Assembly: GCA_050255815.1 (NCBI GenBank) | Contig: JBLMVJ010000014.1 | Span: 1 to 64,000 of the forward strand | Reading direction: 5' to 3' | Length of the DNA: 64,000 nucleotides | DNA from: JAGORM01 sp050255815 | Lineage (GTDB): Bacteria; Patescibacteriota; Microgenomatia; Levybacterales; GWA1-39-11 | In this document: one piece after another, positions 17,712-25,909 of the stretch | Position numbering within the stretch: position 1 is the stretch's first letter | Layout: every line of letters starts with the position of its first letter | Position numbers and translations under genes: made by a program | The notes under the pieces: generated by a model | The model's input: only the letters and a program-made list of their open reading frames with translations | Told to the model about the DNA's origin: nothing | Database searches by the model: none

Positions 17712-17741
17712 AGTATAGAGATGTGGATAACTTCTTGTCAA
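17712..17741 (-). promoter_or_regulatory. dnaA promoter with DnaA box in the spacer
   Basis: Minus strand: TTGACA (17736-17741), 18 bp, TATACT (17712-17717). An exact DnaA box TTATCCACA occupies 17722-17730 within the spacer, so DnaA bound there would compete with RNA polymerase. Confidence 0.75.
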
Positions 17742-17818
17742 GCATCATTTAATGTTTAATTATCAATATTTTTTTATAGCTTACGCTCATTCTTGTATAT
17801 GGGGATTCTTGAGTGGTA

Positions 17819-17929
17819 GTGTAGCACCTTTCTCGGCATAAAAGCCTCGGCTTCGCCCCTAAGGGAAGATGCTCATTCTGCCTTAATTCATCCGTTTTTT
17901 CTTCAAAACAACGGTTTTCTTAAGGCGCC
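17819..17929. repeat. Two-hairpin dispersed repeat, copy A
   Basis: A 111-bp unit starting GTGTAGCACC. Hairpin 1 pairs AGCACC-type and GATGCT-type arms. Hairpin 2 has CCTTAA/TTAAGG outer arms around TTCATCCGTT and AACGGTTTTC. Copy B follows directly and copy C lies at 57870. A degenerate right arm just before it (near 17790-17820) suggests a fourth, decayed unit. Confidence 0.65.
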
Positions 17930-18036
17930 GTGTAGCACCCTTCCCGGCAAGCCGGGACAAGCCTCGAAAGGAGGGTGTTCACTCCATCTCAATTCATCCG
18001 TCTTTTCTTTCAGAAAAACGGTATTCTTGAGAAGTC
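17930..18036. repeat. Two-hairpin dispersed repeat, copy B
   Basis: A 107-bp unit in tandem with copy A, same order of elements. The outer arms of hairpin 2 are CTCAA/TTGAG instead of CTTAA/TTAAG, so both sides changed together while TTCATCCGT and AACGGT stayed. This keeps the hairpin and argues for selection on structure. Confidence 0.65.
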
Positions 18037-18058
18037 GTGTAAGAAAGCAATTAAACAC

Positions 18059-18089
18059 TTGACGTTAGGAGAGGTTTCTGGTTTACTAT
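18059..18089 (+). promoter_or_regulatory. Promoter of the DsbA-like gene
   Basis: TTGACG at 18059-18064, then TTTACT (18082-18087, spacer 17) or TACTAT (18084-18089, spacer 19). The chosen ATG at 18095 is 5-7 bases after the -10, so the mRNA would be leaderless. This supports 18095 over an in-frame ATG at 17975, which would run through the hairpin repeats. Confidence 0.6.
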
Positions 18090-18094
18090 TAGGC

Positions 18095-18889
18095 ATGGCA
18101 GTAAAGCGCGCAAAAGTCCCCGCACGGGCAGCGGTAAAACCCCCTAGAAAAATTTCTATCAGTATACCTTCCCGTATCCCACAATTTTCCCAGCAGCAGA
18201 TTTTATATACGCTTCTTCTGGTTGCAACCTTTTTAGTAGGCTATTTAATTGCAACTGTCCAGTACCTTAAAAACCCTTCTAAACCGGCAGACACCCCTAC
18301 CGCCCAGGCGGGCCAACAACAGCCGGGCCAGCCGGACCCCAATAAAATCTATACGGTAGGAAATGGGCACTTTCCGGTTAAAGGGGATGAAAATGCGAAG
18401 GTTACCATAGTGGAATTTGCAGATTTCAGGTGCCCCTTCTGTGAGAAATACTTTACCGACACAGAACCTCAGCTTATGAAAGACTATGTAGATACCGGGA
18501 AGGTGAAAATATACTTCCGCCAGTATGAATTCCTGGGGCCAGCCTCTATAGTAGCCGGGAACGCCGCGGAATGCGCAAATGAGCAGGGAAAGTTCTGGGA
18601 TATGCATGACTACCTCTACAAAAACCAGCCTCCGGAGACTGACACCAGCATGTATACGGCTGACAATATGGCGCAGATTGCAGGAACCCTGGGGATGGAT
18701 ACCGGGAAGTTTAAGTCCTGCATGGACTCCAGCAAATACCAGAAAAACGTAGACGGAGATATGGCTGATGGCCAGAAGGTAAATGTGAACGCTACCCCAA
18801 CATTCTTTGTAAACGGCAAGCAGTTGTTAGGCGCACAGCCATACGCTAACTTCAAGCAAGCTATAGATGCTGCTCTGGCAGGTAAGTAG
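18095..18889 (+). CDS. DsbA-family thiol:disulfide oxidoreductase, membrane anchored
   Basis: 264 residues from the chosen start. A basic N terminus and one transmembrane helix (about residues 38-58) anchor it outside the membrane. After a Gln/Pro-rich linker comes a thioredoxin-like DSBA domain with the active site FRCPFCEKY (CPFC) and the cis-Pro motif NATPTFFVNGKQL. It probably forms or rearranges disulfides in exported proteins. Several exported proteins of the secretion locus carry Cys pairs and could be substrates; this is inference. It converges on the glycosyltransferase gene with no gap. Confidence 0.85.
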   Translation: MAVKRAKVPARAAVKPPRKISISIPSRIPQFSQQQILYTLLLVATFLVGYLIATVQYLKNPSKPADTPTAQAGQQQPGQPDPNKIYTVGNGHFPVKGDENAKVTIVEFADFRCPFCEKYFTDTEPQLMKDYVDTGKVKIYFRQYEFLGPASIVAGNAAECANEQGKFWDMHDYLYKNQPPETDTSMYTADNMAQIAGTLGMDTGKFKSCMDSSKYQKNVDGDMADGQKVNVNATPTFFVNGKQLLGAQPYANFKQAIDAALAGK

Positions 18890-19999
18890 TTAATCCTTCT
18901 CTACTATCTTTATCATTTTCCCGTCAAATGTTTTCGCTGAGAATTTTTGGGCTTGTTTTGCAAGCGCATCCTGGGTAAATGTTTTCTTTTCAAATTTTTC
19001 CAGCGCGGCGTTTAATGCCTCCGGAGTGTTGTGGTCAAAAAAGATACCTGTTTTTCCGTCTACTACTGTTTCCTTTACCCCACCGGACCTAAAGGCAACC
19101 ACCGGCGTTCCTGCTCCCATAGCTTCTACCGGCGTAATGCCAAAATCTTCATCAAAAGATGCAAAGATAAAGGCTTTTGATAAAGACATGAGTCTGATCT
19201 TCTCTTCATCAGTCACTTCCCCTAAAAATTCTATATTTTGTTTTGCCATGGCCTTTAACTCTTCTTCGTACCCTGCAAAACCCCTGCCAAATACTTTTAA
19301 TTTTTTACCGTTTTTATTAAAAGCCCGGATGATAATATCTGTGCCTTTTGCCCGGGCAAGCCTTCCCCCCGTAAGGTAAAACCCCTCTTTCTTAAAAGTT
19401 TTTTTAACGGGAATATCTACGGGTGGGTAAATTACCGTAGCATCCCGTTTGTAAAATTTCTTTATGCGGGAGGCTGTCTCTTCAGAATTTGCAATAAATT
19501 CATCAACGTTTTGTGAAGAGCGGTAGTCTACGATCCGTAGTGCGTGCCCCATGAGGCTTCCTACTGCCAGCTTTATCTTACTACTCTTCCAATCCCGTGC
19601 CGTTGCATACCCGTACAGGTACCTGGGCGGTGTATGGGTATAACAAATAACTTTTGCATTGCCTTTATTAATTAAATTAGGGAAATAAGCGCCTGTTTGG
19701 GAGACAATAATCTTATCATACGCCCGCAGGTCCATACCCGCGAAAGCCAGGGGCGCAAAAAGCCGGAACGGGGAGATAAGCTTTTCCTTTAAAGGAAAAT
19801 ACTGAAGGCCAGAAGTGTGGATCTTGTATGTTTTAAAGCGTTCCCGGTGGGGGCCAAGAAATTCCGGAATATATACGGAGGTATATACATCTGCGTTAGG
19901 AAAAATCTTAATAAGCTCTTCCAGAACGCGCTCCGCACCGCCGTACTCTTTGAGATAATCGTGAACGATAGCAATTCGTTTATTGTCTAAGGTTTTCAT
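18890..19999 (-). CDS. Glycosyltransferase family 4 (GT-B fold)
   Basis: A 369-residue cytosolic protein. It begins RIAIVHDYLKEYGGAERVLE, the nucleotide-sugar transferase opening with the acceptor-side GGAE motif. It carries EDFGITPVEAMGAGTPVVAF near residue 290, the E-x7-E motif of GT4. It probably adds a sugar to a cell-surface glycan together with the flippase and ligase genes elsewhere in the window. The donor and acceptor cannot be told. No clear promoter was found upstream. Confidence 0.85.
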   Translation of the reverse strand: MKTLDNKRIAIVHDYLKEYGGAERVLEELIKIFPNADVYTSVYIPEFLGPHRERFKTYKIHTSGLQYFPLKEKLISPFRLFAPLAFAGMDLRAYDKIIVSQTGAYFPNLINKGNAKVICYTHTPPRYLYGYATARDWKSSKIKLAVGSLMGHALRIVDYRSSQNVDEFIANSEETASRIKKFYKRDATVIYPPVDIPVKKTFKKEGFYLTGGRLARAKGTDIIIRAFNKNGKKLKVFGRGFAGYEEELKAMAKQNIEFLGEVTDEEKIRLMSLSKAFIFASFDEDFGITPVEAMGAGTPVVAFRSGGVKETVVDGKTGIFFDHNTPEALNAALEKFEKKTFTQDALAKQAQKFSAKTFDGKMIKIVEKD

Positions 20000-20063
20000 A
20001 TAAATTCAACTAAACGCTAAGACCGAAGGTCGCATGCTTTGCTTATACGCTAGTCCCTATGCC

Positions 20064-21008
20064 CTAAAGTAACTTCATCTGGTTGGGATTTTTCTTCCCC
20101 TCTTCATTTTTTCCTTTCCCAAACACTTCATCTAACCTTTTTGGCAAGGTTTTAAAATTATACCCGTCAAAAGCCCTCCGCCAGTCCTTGTAAGAAATGT
20201 TTTCCATGGAGCAATCATCAAAGTTATATTCAAACGGGACGCTGGTAAGTATGGTAGCAAGTTGGTGCCCTAAAATCGCATGATCTTTCCCTTCAGCAAG
20301 TTTTTCATAGAGTTTAAGGTTTTTCTTTTTTATATCCTCAAGGTGGTTGTAAATCTCTTCCACGCTTCCATATTCTTCCACCAGTCCTGCCGCTGTTTTA
20401 GGGCCTATTCCTGTTACCCCCGGGTAGTTATCAGATGCGTCTCCCTGTAGTGCTTTCAGCTCCACTATTTTATCCGGGGTTACCCCAAACTGTTCCTTTA
20501 CACGGTCTGTATCATAGAGTTTCATTTCAGAGATTCCTTTTATTGGCATGAGTACTTTGGTACGCCCATTTACCAACTGCATCATATCCCGGTCTCCCGT
20601 CACAATATATGAAATATCACCAACTTTTTTAGCTGCTTCAGAAAGGGTCCCAATTATGTCATCTGCTTCAAACCCATCTACGGCATAAACAGGGATATGT
20701 GCTTCTTTTAGGATGTTTATAATAATGCCAAACTGGGGAGAAAGGTCAGATGCAGTGGTAGGCCGCTGAGCCTGATATTCTTTGTAAAGCTCCTGCCGGA
20801 ATGTGGGTTTGGGGCGGTCAAAAGCAACCGCTATATGGGAAGGAGACAGTTCCTGTATGAGCTTTAAGAGCATAGAAAAAAAGCCGTGGACTGCCCCGGT
20901 AGGGGTTCCGTCTTCTGCGGTTAGGGCGGGCATGGCGTGGTAGGCGCGGTGTACTATGGCTGAGCCATCAATTACTAAGAAAATTTGTTTCTGTAAGTCT
21001 TCCTGCAT
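20064..21008 (-). CDS. Stand-alone 5'-3' exonuclease (PolA N-terminal domain type)
   Basis: A 314-residue protein that matches only the N-terminal nuclease domain of DNA polymerase I. Acidic metal-binding motifs are visible (FEADDIIGTL, VTGDRDMMQLV) and a helix-hairpin-helix (GDASDNYPGVTGIGPKTA). No polymerase or 3'-5' domain follows; the ORF ends normally. It likely removes RNA primers and flaps. It lies downstream of ftsH and has a TATAAT box at 21019-21024, 10 bases before its start, so it may be transcribed independently. Confidence 0.88.
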   Translation of the reverse strand: MQEDLQKQIFLVIDGSAIVHRAYHAMPALTAEDGTPTGAVHGFFSMLLKLIQELSPSHIAVAFDRPKPTFRQELYKEYQAQRPTTASDLSPQFGIIINILKEAHIPVYAVDGFEADDIIGTLSEAAKKVGDISYIVTGDRDMMQLVNGRTKVLMPIKGISEMKLYDTDRVKEQFGVTPDKIVELKALQGDASDNYPGVTGIGPKTAAGLVEEYGSVEEIYNHLEDIKKKNLKLYEKLAEGKDHAILGHQLATILTSVPFEYNFDDCSMENISYKDWRRAFDGYNFKTLPKRLDEVFGKGKNEEGKKNPNQMKLL

Positions 21009-21018
21009 GAACTTTTCA

Positions 21019-21024
21019 ATTATA
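21019..21024 (-). promoter_or_regulatory. -10 box of the exonuclease gene
   Basis: TATAAT on the minus strand, 10 bases before the start codon; no convincing -35 box. Confidence 0.4.
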
Positions 21025-21046
21025 TAGCAAACGGAGGATTTTTTGC

Positions 21047-22912
21047 TTAGTTGGCTTTTGTTTTTTTCCTGACAGCAAGTTTTTTAGAAGACATAATTTC
21101 TATAAACGTTTCCCCTTCCAGCGTTTCTTCTGTTAAGAGGCGGGAGGCAACCTCATCAAGCTTTTTCCTGTTTGCAGACAGAATTGCCCGTGCCTTTTTA
21201 TGCCCTTCATCTATAATTTTTGCTACCTCCGCATCTATTTTTGTCTGCATAGCTTCTGAGAGGCGTGAATCTTCTCCATACATCCGTTGGCGTTCCAGGT
21301 CCAGGTTAATAGGCCCCAGAGAGCTCATGCCGTAGTCCGTTACCATAGTGCGGGCAACCTGGGTTGCTTTCTCAATATCATCTGCGGCGCCGGTGGTTAT
21401 CTCACCAAAGACAATTTCCTCTGCAGTCCTTCCGCCCAGCATGGTTGCAATTTGTGAAAGAAGCCTGGATTTAGTTTCATGGACCCGGTCCTGGGTAGGT
21501 GGAATTAACGTATGGCCCAGGGAAAGGCCACGGCCAACTATAGAAATTTTATGCACAGGGTCCATATTAGGGCTGGAATAAGAAACAATAGCATGGCCAG
21601 ATTCATGATAGGCGGTGATCCGTTTATCCTCTTCTGATTGAAGACGTTTTTTCTCAGGACCCAACTTTACTTTAGTTGCTGCCTCTTCCAGATCTTTTTC
21701 ATCTATGGATTTTTTCGCAGAACGCGCTGCCAGAATAGCCGCTTCATTTAGCATGTTCTCTAAATCTGCTCCTGAAAACCCTACAGTGCGTCTGGCTATC
21801 TTTTCCCAATCAACATTACCCTCAAACGGCTTGCCGGTTGCGTGTATCTTCAGAATGTCTTTTCTGCCTTCTATGTCAGGGAGAGGAAGCACCACTCTTC
21901 TATCAAAACGGCCGGGACGTACTAATGCCGGATCCAAAACGTCAGGCCTGTTAGTTGCTGCCATAACCACCAACTGTTCATGCGGAGTAAAACCGTCCAT
22001 TTCAACCAGGATTTGGTTGAGTGTCTGCTCCCGTTCATCATGGCCGCCCATAATACCGCTTCCGCGCTGGCGGCCTATGGCGTCAATCTCATCAATAAAA
22101 ATAATAGCAGGCTGTGACTTTTTAGCCGTAGCAAAAAGGTCCCTGGCACGGGCTGCTCCTACCCCTACCAGCATTTCCATAAATTCAGAGCCTGCAATGG
22201 AGAAAAAGGCTACCTTTGCTTCACCGGCAACTGCACGGGCCAGAAGCGTTTTTCCGGTACCTGAAGGACCTACTAATAACACTCCTTTTGGCGCGCGCGC
22301 CCCAACTGCCATGTATTTTTCCGGGTGTTTCAAAAAGTCTACAATTTCAAATAACTCTTGTTTTGCGTCATCTACTCCTGCAACCTGGTCAAAGGTAACC
22401 TGCGGAAAGTCTTTGTTAAACGCTTTTGCACGGCTGGACCCAAAAGAGAAAATGTTTTCCTGCGCACCGCGTGCCTGCCTAAAAATAAAGTAGAAAAAGG
22501 CAACCATTAGGACTATGGGTAAAACGGAGGAAAGGATATTTACCCACAAAGATAAGGACGAGCTGTCTTTTATAGTGATGTTAACACTGGATGGGTCAAC
22601 ATTTGAATTTTTCAAAATATCATAGATAGAAGCGTTAGCCTCTTTATCTGCCTGTGTTTTTTTACCGTTATTATAGTCCAGAGTAATCCGGGTGTCTGTG
22701 ACTGTGACGTTCTTAACCTGGCGGGCTTTTATATCTTTTAACGCTACCGTAAGGGGAACTGTTTTTGTTTCCTGGGATGAGGTAATGTCTCCAATACCAA
22801 AACTTAAAAAGACGAAGAAAAGGAAAATAAAAAGATAAAGGATGATGTCTTTCCAGGTGAACCTAAACCTAAAACCGCGCTTTTTCCCTTTTGTTTGTTT
22901 TGTAATCTTCAT
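21047..22912 (-). CDS. ftsH: ATP-dependent zinc metalloprotease FtsH
   Basis: A 621-residue inner-membrane protease. Two transmembrane helices (about 14-36 and 130-150) frame the extracytoplasmic FtsH_ext domain. The AAA module has Walker A GPSGTGKT at about 218-225, IIFIDEIDAIGRQ, and the second-region Arg-rich motif. The peptidase has the zinc site HESGH near 437. It degrades misfolded membrane proteins. Its own TATAAT-bearing promoter lies 25 bases upstream; yidD, encoded upstream, ends 58 bases before it. Confidence 0.97.
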   Translation of the reverse strand: MKITKQTKGKKRGFRFRFTWKDIILYLFIFLFFVFLSFGIGDITSSQETKTVPLTVALKDIKARQVKNVTVTDTRITLDYNNGKKTQADKEANASIYDILKNSNVDPSSVNITIKDSSSLSLWVNILSSVLPIVLMVAFFYFIFRQARGAQENIFSFGSSRAKAFNKDFPQVTFDQVAGVDDAKQELFEIVDFLKHPEKYMAVGARAPKGVLLVGPSGTGKTLLARAVAGEAKVAFFSIAGSEFMEMLVGVGAARARDLFATAKKSQPAIIFIDEIDAIGRQRGSGIMGGHDEREQTLNQILVEMDGFTPHEQLVVMAATNRPDVLDPALVRPGRFDRRVVLPLPDIEGRKDILKIHATGKPFEGNVDWEKIARRTVGFSGADLENMLNEAAILAARSAKKSIDEKDLEEAATKVKLGPEKKRLQSEEDKRITAYHESGHAIVSYSSPNMDPVHKISIVGRGLSLGHTLIPPTQDRVHETKSRLLSQIATMLGGRTAEEIVFGEITTGAADDIEKATQVARTMVTDYGMSSLGPINLDLERQRMYGEDSRLSEAMQTKIDAEVAKIIDEGHKKARAILSANRKKLDEVASRLLTEETLEGETFIEIMSSKKLAVRKKTKAN

Positions 22913-22937
22913 CTTTTTGAGGCTAAACTATTCACGC

Positions 22938-22966
22938 ATTATACCACAACCTGAGCCTAAAAGCAC
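22938..22966 (-). promoter_or_regulatory. ftsH promoter
   Basis: Minus strand: GTGCTT (22961-22966), 17 bp, TATAAT (22938-22943). The leader would be about 19 bases. Confidence 0.5.
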
Positions 22967-22970
22967 CCTC

Positions 22971-23210
22971 TCAGGTAAGAGGTTTGTATCCTGTTTCCCC
23001 CCAGGGGTTGCAGGAAAGAATTCTTTTTGTGCCCAGGAATAAGCCTTTCAAGACTCCATACCTGGAAACCGCCTGATAGGTATACTCTGAACAAGTTGGA
23101 GAAAACCTACAGGAAGAATAGACCGGGATAAGAGACCCTAAGAGAACTTTCCTTCCGGGGGCAGTTTTTTGGTATAACCTGATAGTTTTTAACACAAAGG
23201 GCTTAATCAT
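22971..23210 (-). CDS. yidD: Membrane protein insertion efficiency factor YidD
   Basis: A 79-residue protein with the family core: YSSCRFSPTCSEYTYQA, then GTKRILSCNPW. It assists YidC-dependent membrane insertion. In many bacteria it sits between rnpA and yidC; here it lies about 32 kb away from that cluster, in the acyP-ftsH region, 15 bases after acyP. The length is typical. Confidence 0.93.
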   Translation of the reverse strand: MIKPFVLKTIRLYQKTAPGRKVLLGSLIPVYSSCRFSPTCSEYTYQAVSRYGVLKGLFLGTKRILSCNPWGETGYKPLT

Positions 23211-23225
23211 AGCTGATAGTTTATT

Positions 23226-23495
23226 TTAGGATCTTATAACGAAATCTTGATAGATGGGTTCTCTTGTGTCTTCCAGGGAGACGTTTTCTACTGCTGCCAT
23301 GGCAGGACCCTTCAGGCACCGTTTTACCATTTTTGCAACGCTTCCTTCTTCCCCCTGAAAAAGGGCTTCCACGTTTCCTTCCGGAGTATTTCTCACCCAC
23401 CCTTTCACTCCTAACAGCTGTGCCTGTTCTGCAACAAAATACCGGAAAGAAACTCCCTGGACAGTGCCGGAGATGGTAACTTTTACCTGCTTCAT
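23226..23495 (-). CDS. acyP: Acylphosphatase
   Basis: An 89-residue protein of standard length. The signature GTVQGVSFRYF holds the catalytic Arg, and GWVRNTPEGNVEALFQG holds the catalytic Asn. It hydrolyses acyl phosphates such as 1,3-bisphosphoglycerate and carbamoyl phosphate. Its start lies 6 bases after the stop of trpS, so the two are probably co-transcribed. Confidence 0.93.
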   Translation of the reverse strand: MKQVKVTISGTVQGVSFRYFVAEQAQLLGVKGWVRNTPEGNVEALFQGEEGSVAKMVKRCLKGPAMAAVENVSLEDTREPIYQDFVIRS

Positions 23496-23501
23496 AGAAG
23501 T

Positions 23502-24476
23502 TTAGGCTAAGCCCATTTTAGAGCGGACTTCCGCAATGGTTTGTGATGCTTCTTCCCTGGCTTTTCTGGCTCCATCAGCAATGACCCGATCAACATATTC
23601 CGGATTATTCTCAAGCTCCAGGCGTTTCCCCTGAAAGCCTGCAAGCTCAGCATATATAACTTCTGCTATGTGGTCTTTCAGTTCTACGTATTTGAGGGAG
23701 CCATTCTGGAACTGTTCATCAAAATAACCATATTTATTATCATCAAATAATTTCAAATATTCAAAAAGCGTTTTTATTCCGCCTGTCTTTTCTCCTCCCA
23801 CTTCAGAAGAGGTAGGAACGGAGCGGACTTTTTTCCTGATTTCATCCAGTGAGTCTGTCAGGTTAATGTAGGACCCTTCTACGGACTTGCTCATCTTTCC
23901 TTCACCTGTGAGAGAAGGCACATACGCGCCGGTGGTTTGAAAACTCTTTGGTTCAGGGAAAGATGTTCCATAGTCCTGGTTAAAGCGTCTGGCTACTTCC
24001 CTGGCAACCTCCAGATGCGGCTCCTGGTCTATCCCTACCGGTACGCAGTCTGCGTTGTAAATGAGAATATCTGCCGCCATAAGTGCCGGATAGTTCAGGA
24101 GGGCGAGCGTTGCGTGCTCCGGATATTGTTTCACCTTATCCTTAAAGGTAGGCAAATGCTGCATCTTTGCAATGGTAACAACAGAGGAGAAATAAAATGC
24201 TAATTCCAAATGCTGGGGAACTTCTGACTGCTGGAAAATAACAGATCTTTCCGGATCCAGCCCTGCTGCAAGATAATCCAGGATTACTTCCCGCCTGTTT
24301 TTCCGAAGTGCTTCTATGTCATATGGTGTGGTAATGGTGTGTACGTCTGCCACCATGTAAAACGTTTCATAATCCGGATTATCCTGTAAAGCCAGCATAC
24401 CCTTTACCGCGCCCAAATAATTTCCCAGGTGCAGCCTGCCGGTAGCCCTGATTCCTGACAAAACCCTGTGTTTCAT
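23502..24476 (-). CDS. trpS: Tryptophanyl-tRNA synthetase
   Basis: A 324-residue class I synthetase. The HIGH-type motif is GRLHLGNYLGA near residue 15, and the KMSKS motif is exact (GEGKMSKS, about 193). VPVGIDQEPHLE contributes to the binding pocket. It charges tRNA-Trp in the cytoplasm. It has its own promoter and leads an apparent trpS-acyP-yidD unit. A TrpR-family repressor gene lies 1.5 kb upstream, but the trpS promoter shows no CTAG palindrome. Confidence 0.96.
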   Translation of the reverse strand: MKHRVLSGIRATGRLHLGNYLGAVKGMLALQDNPDYETFYMVADVHTITTPYDIEALRKNRREVILDYLAAGLDPERSVIFQQSEVPQHLELAFYFSSVVTIAKMQHLPTFKDKVKQYPEHATLALLNYPALMAADILIYNADCVPVGIDQEPHLEVAREVARRFNQDYGTSFPEPKSFQTTGAYVPSLTGEGKMSKSVEGSYINLTDSLDEIRKKVRSVPTSSEVGGEKTGGIKTLFEYLKLFDDNKYGYFDEQFQNGSLKYVELKDHIAEVIYAELAGFQGKRLELENNPEYVDRVIADGARKAREEASQTIAEVRSKMGLA

Positions 24477-24483
24477 AATTTGT

Positions 24484-24512
24484 ATTATAGCAGTTTACCG
24501 CTTGAGTAAAGA
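24484..24512 (-). promoter_or_regulatory. trpS promoter
   Basis: Minus strand: TATAAT (24484-24489) preceded after 17 bp by a weak TCTTTA. The start codon at 24476 is 7 bases after the -10, so a leaderless mRNA is expected. Confidence 0.5.
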
Positions 24513-24713
24513 TAGATTTATATCTACACATTTATCTTTCTCCAGCTCTGTTGTTGCATGACAGGGGCTCGGGGAAATTTCTTTTTCCAAAAAATGGACA
24601 ATGTTTTCAGCCTCAATATTCATAAGGGCACCTGTTATGATTGCAGCGACTGCAATGGCCTTTCTGGCACGTTGTCTCTTTGGTTGTGTTTTTCTAGGTT
24701 CCTGTTCTTTCAT
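24495..24713 (-). CDS. Small membrane-anchored exported protein, unknown
   Basis: 72 residues from the chosen ATG. An earlier in-frame ATG exists, but GGGAGGTGG, a strong Shine-Dalgarno sequence with 6-base spacing, stands directly before this one. This is one of the few clear ribosome sites in the window. A basic stretch (KTQPKRQRARK) precedes a short hydrophobic segment, then an exported tail with two Cys. Its start overlaps the end of the racemase gene, so translation is likely coupled. Function unknown. Confidence 0.5.
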   Translation of the reverse strand: MKEQEPRKTQPKRQRARKAIAVAAIITGALMNIEAENIVHFLEKEISPSPCHATTELEKDKCVDINLSLLKR

Positions 24714-25419
24714 ATTCCACCTCCCTTCCATAATATTTTGCAAGCAATGAATTGGCTAAGATTTCAAGTGAGTTAAAAACCGGCAGCGGAAACTTTTTTG
24801 GAAACACTAAAGGAAGTTCAGTGCAGCCAAGCAATATTCCCTCTGCCCCTTTTTCATGCAAGGAAAAGGAAATATTAAACAGGCTTAAGGCATCTTGTGC
24901 TGTATGTTTGCCGGCTATTACATTCCTGATAACCCTTTCTATTTGTAAGGCTTGTTTTGCTGAAGGTTTGATAATAGTTACCCCTTCTTTTAAAAGAGTG
25001 TCAGTGTAAAGGGCTGACCTAAGGGTTGTGGGTGTTGCCAGGATTCCAATCTTTTTAATACGGCTCGAGCTGATAAGTTTTACCGTCTTTTCTATCATGG
25101 AGACAAAAGGGATGGGGGTTTCCCGTTGGAGAACTGGTAAAAATTCATGGACCGTATTGCACGCAATAGATAAGCACAAAACTTCATCTGTATTAAAAGC
25201 CCGGGTTTCTTTTTTCAGCATTTCTAAGGCTGTTTTCTTCTCTTTTTCATCTGATATGAAATCAGGAATGCAAATAGAATCAATGAGTATATGGGGAAAA
25301 TCTTCATTTTTCACTGCCTTGTACTGCCGGATAGATTGTTTTATCAGCAGCTGGTATAAATAGCTTGAGGCCTGAGGACCCATTCCTCCTAATATGCCAA
25401 TTGTTTTAAGTGAGTTCAT
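24694..25419 (-). CDS. Aspartate/glutamate racemase family protein
   Basis: A 241-residue protein beginning KTIGILGGMGPQASSYLYQ, the family hallmark. The two catalytic Cys are in SIACNTVHEF and LLGCTELPLVF. It interconverts L- and D-Asp or Glu, or acts on a related substrate. A dedicated glutamate racemase (murI) is present at 28429, so this one probably has another role, for example D-Asp. It overlaps the 141-residue gene upstream by 14 bases and the small gene downstream, forming a three-gene operon behind an attenuator-like hairpin set. Confidence 0.88.
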   Translation of the reverse strand: MNSLKTIGILGGMGPQASSYLYQLLIKQSIRQYKAVKNEDFPHILIDSICIPDFISDEKEKKTALEMLKKETRAFNTDEVLCLSIACNTVHEFLPVLQRETPIPFVSMIEKTVKLISSSRIKKIGILATPTTLRSALYTDTLLKEGVTIIKPSAKQALQIERVIRNVIAGKHTAQDALSLFNISFSLHEKGAEGILLGCTELPLVFPKKFPLPVFNSLEILANSLLAKYYGREVEYERTGT

Positions 25420-25831
25420 ATTTTAATTTCAAAGGTTTTGCCTGCCTTAAGTCAGCAGCAAAACAAGACAAAAACTCTTCAACTTGTGCAGGCTGATATC
25501 TATTCACCCCTTTGGATTCTGTTATTTCCCCATTTTTTACCGTGATGCCCCTAATAAATTCTTGCCCCAGGGATTCGTGCAGCACAACGTATTTAGTCCT
25601 GGACAAACCGCTTGCCCGCTCTTCCCTTAAAAGAAATCTTCCTTTTTTAGATATTCCAGCAGTTTGTCTTATTAATCTCAGCTCAAACTCTGTATTAATA
25701 GGTATAGTTTCCTCAGGCAATAACTCTGTTAATTGATTAAGCAGAGCCTGTTGTAAGATCACAGGCTTCTTTACTTCATAATCCAAAGAAGCATCCGTGC
25801 TGATATATGGTTTATTACATTCGTTTTTCAT
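25406..25831 (-). CDS. Conserved-looking soluble protein of unknown function
   Basis: A 141-residue soluble protein, mixed alpha/beta, with no signal or membrane segment and no family recognised. Its middle (FELRLIRQTAGISKKGRFLL, then TKYVVLHESLGQEF) could fit a CYTH-like or substrate-binding beta fold, but that is a guess. It is the first gene of the racemase operon; the terminator hairpin ends only 14 bases before its ATG. No promoter was seen between them, so expression probably needs read-through. Confidence 0.55.
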   Translation of the reverse strand: MKNECNKPYISTDASLDYEVKKPVILQQALLNQLTELLPEETIPINTEFELRLIRQTAGISKKGRFLLREERASGLSRTKYVVLHESLGQEFIRGITVKNGEITESKGVNRYQPAQVEEFLSCFAADLRQAKPLKLKYELT

Positions 25832-25844
25832 TTTTCATTTAGCC

Positions 25845-25872
25845 AACAAAAAACCTCCCTTTTGGGGAGGTT
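25845..25872 (-). terminator. Intrinsic terminator (segments 3:4) downstream of the TrpR-like gene
   Basis: The minus-strand RNA reads AACCTCCC-CAAAA-GGGAGGTT followed by a U run (TTTTTTG). The 8-bp stem and U tract are a textbook terminator. It lies just ahead of the 25831 gene. Confidence 0.85.
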
Positions 25873-25889
25873 ATGAAAAGATACGGTTA

Positions 25890-25909
25890 AACCTCCCCTA
25901 AGAGAGGTT
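25890..25909 (-). promoter_or_regulatory. Second hairpin (segments 1:2) that can compete with the terminator
   Basis: The minus-strand RNA reads AACCTCTC-TTAG-GGGAGGTT. Its right arm GGGGAGGTT is a perfect 9-base complement of the terminator's left arm AACCTCCCC, so a 2:3 antiterminator pairing is possible. Confidence 0.6.

Noticed and set aside
17975..18094. Longer N terminus for the DsbA-like protein
   Set aside because: The extra 40 codons run through hairpin repeat B and over the promoter; the ATG at 18095 fits a leaderless start.
24477..24530. TrpR-type operator before trpS
   Set aside because: No CTAG palindrome or paired half-sites were found in the trpS promoter region.
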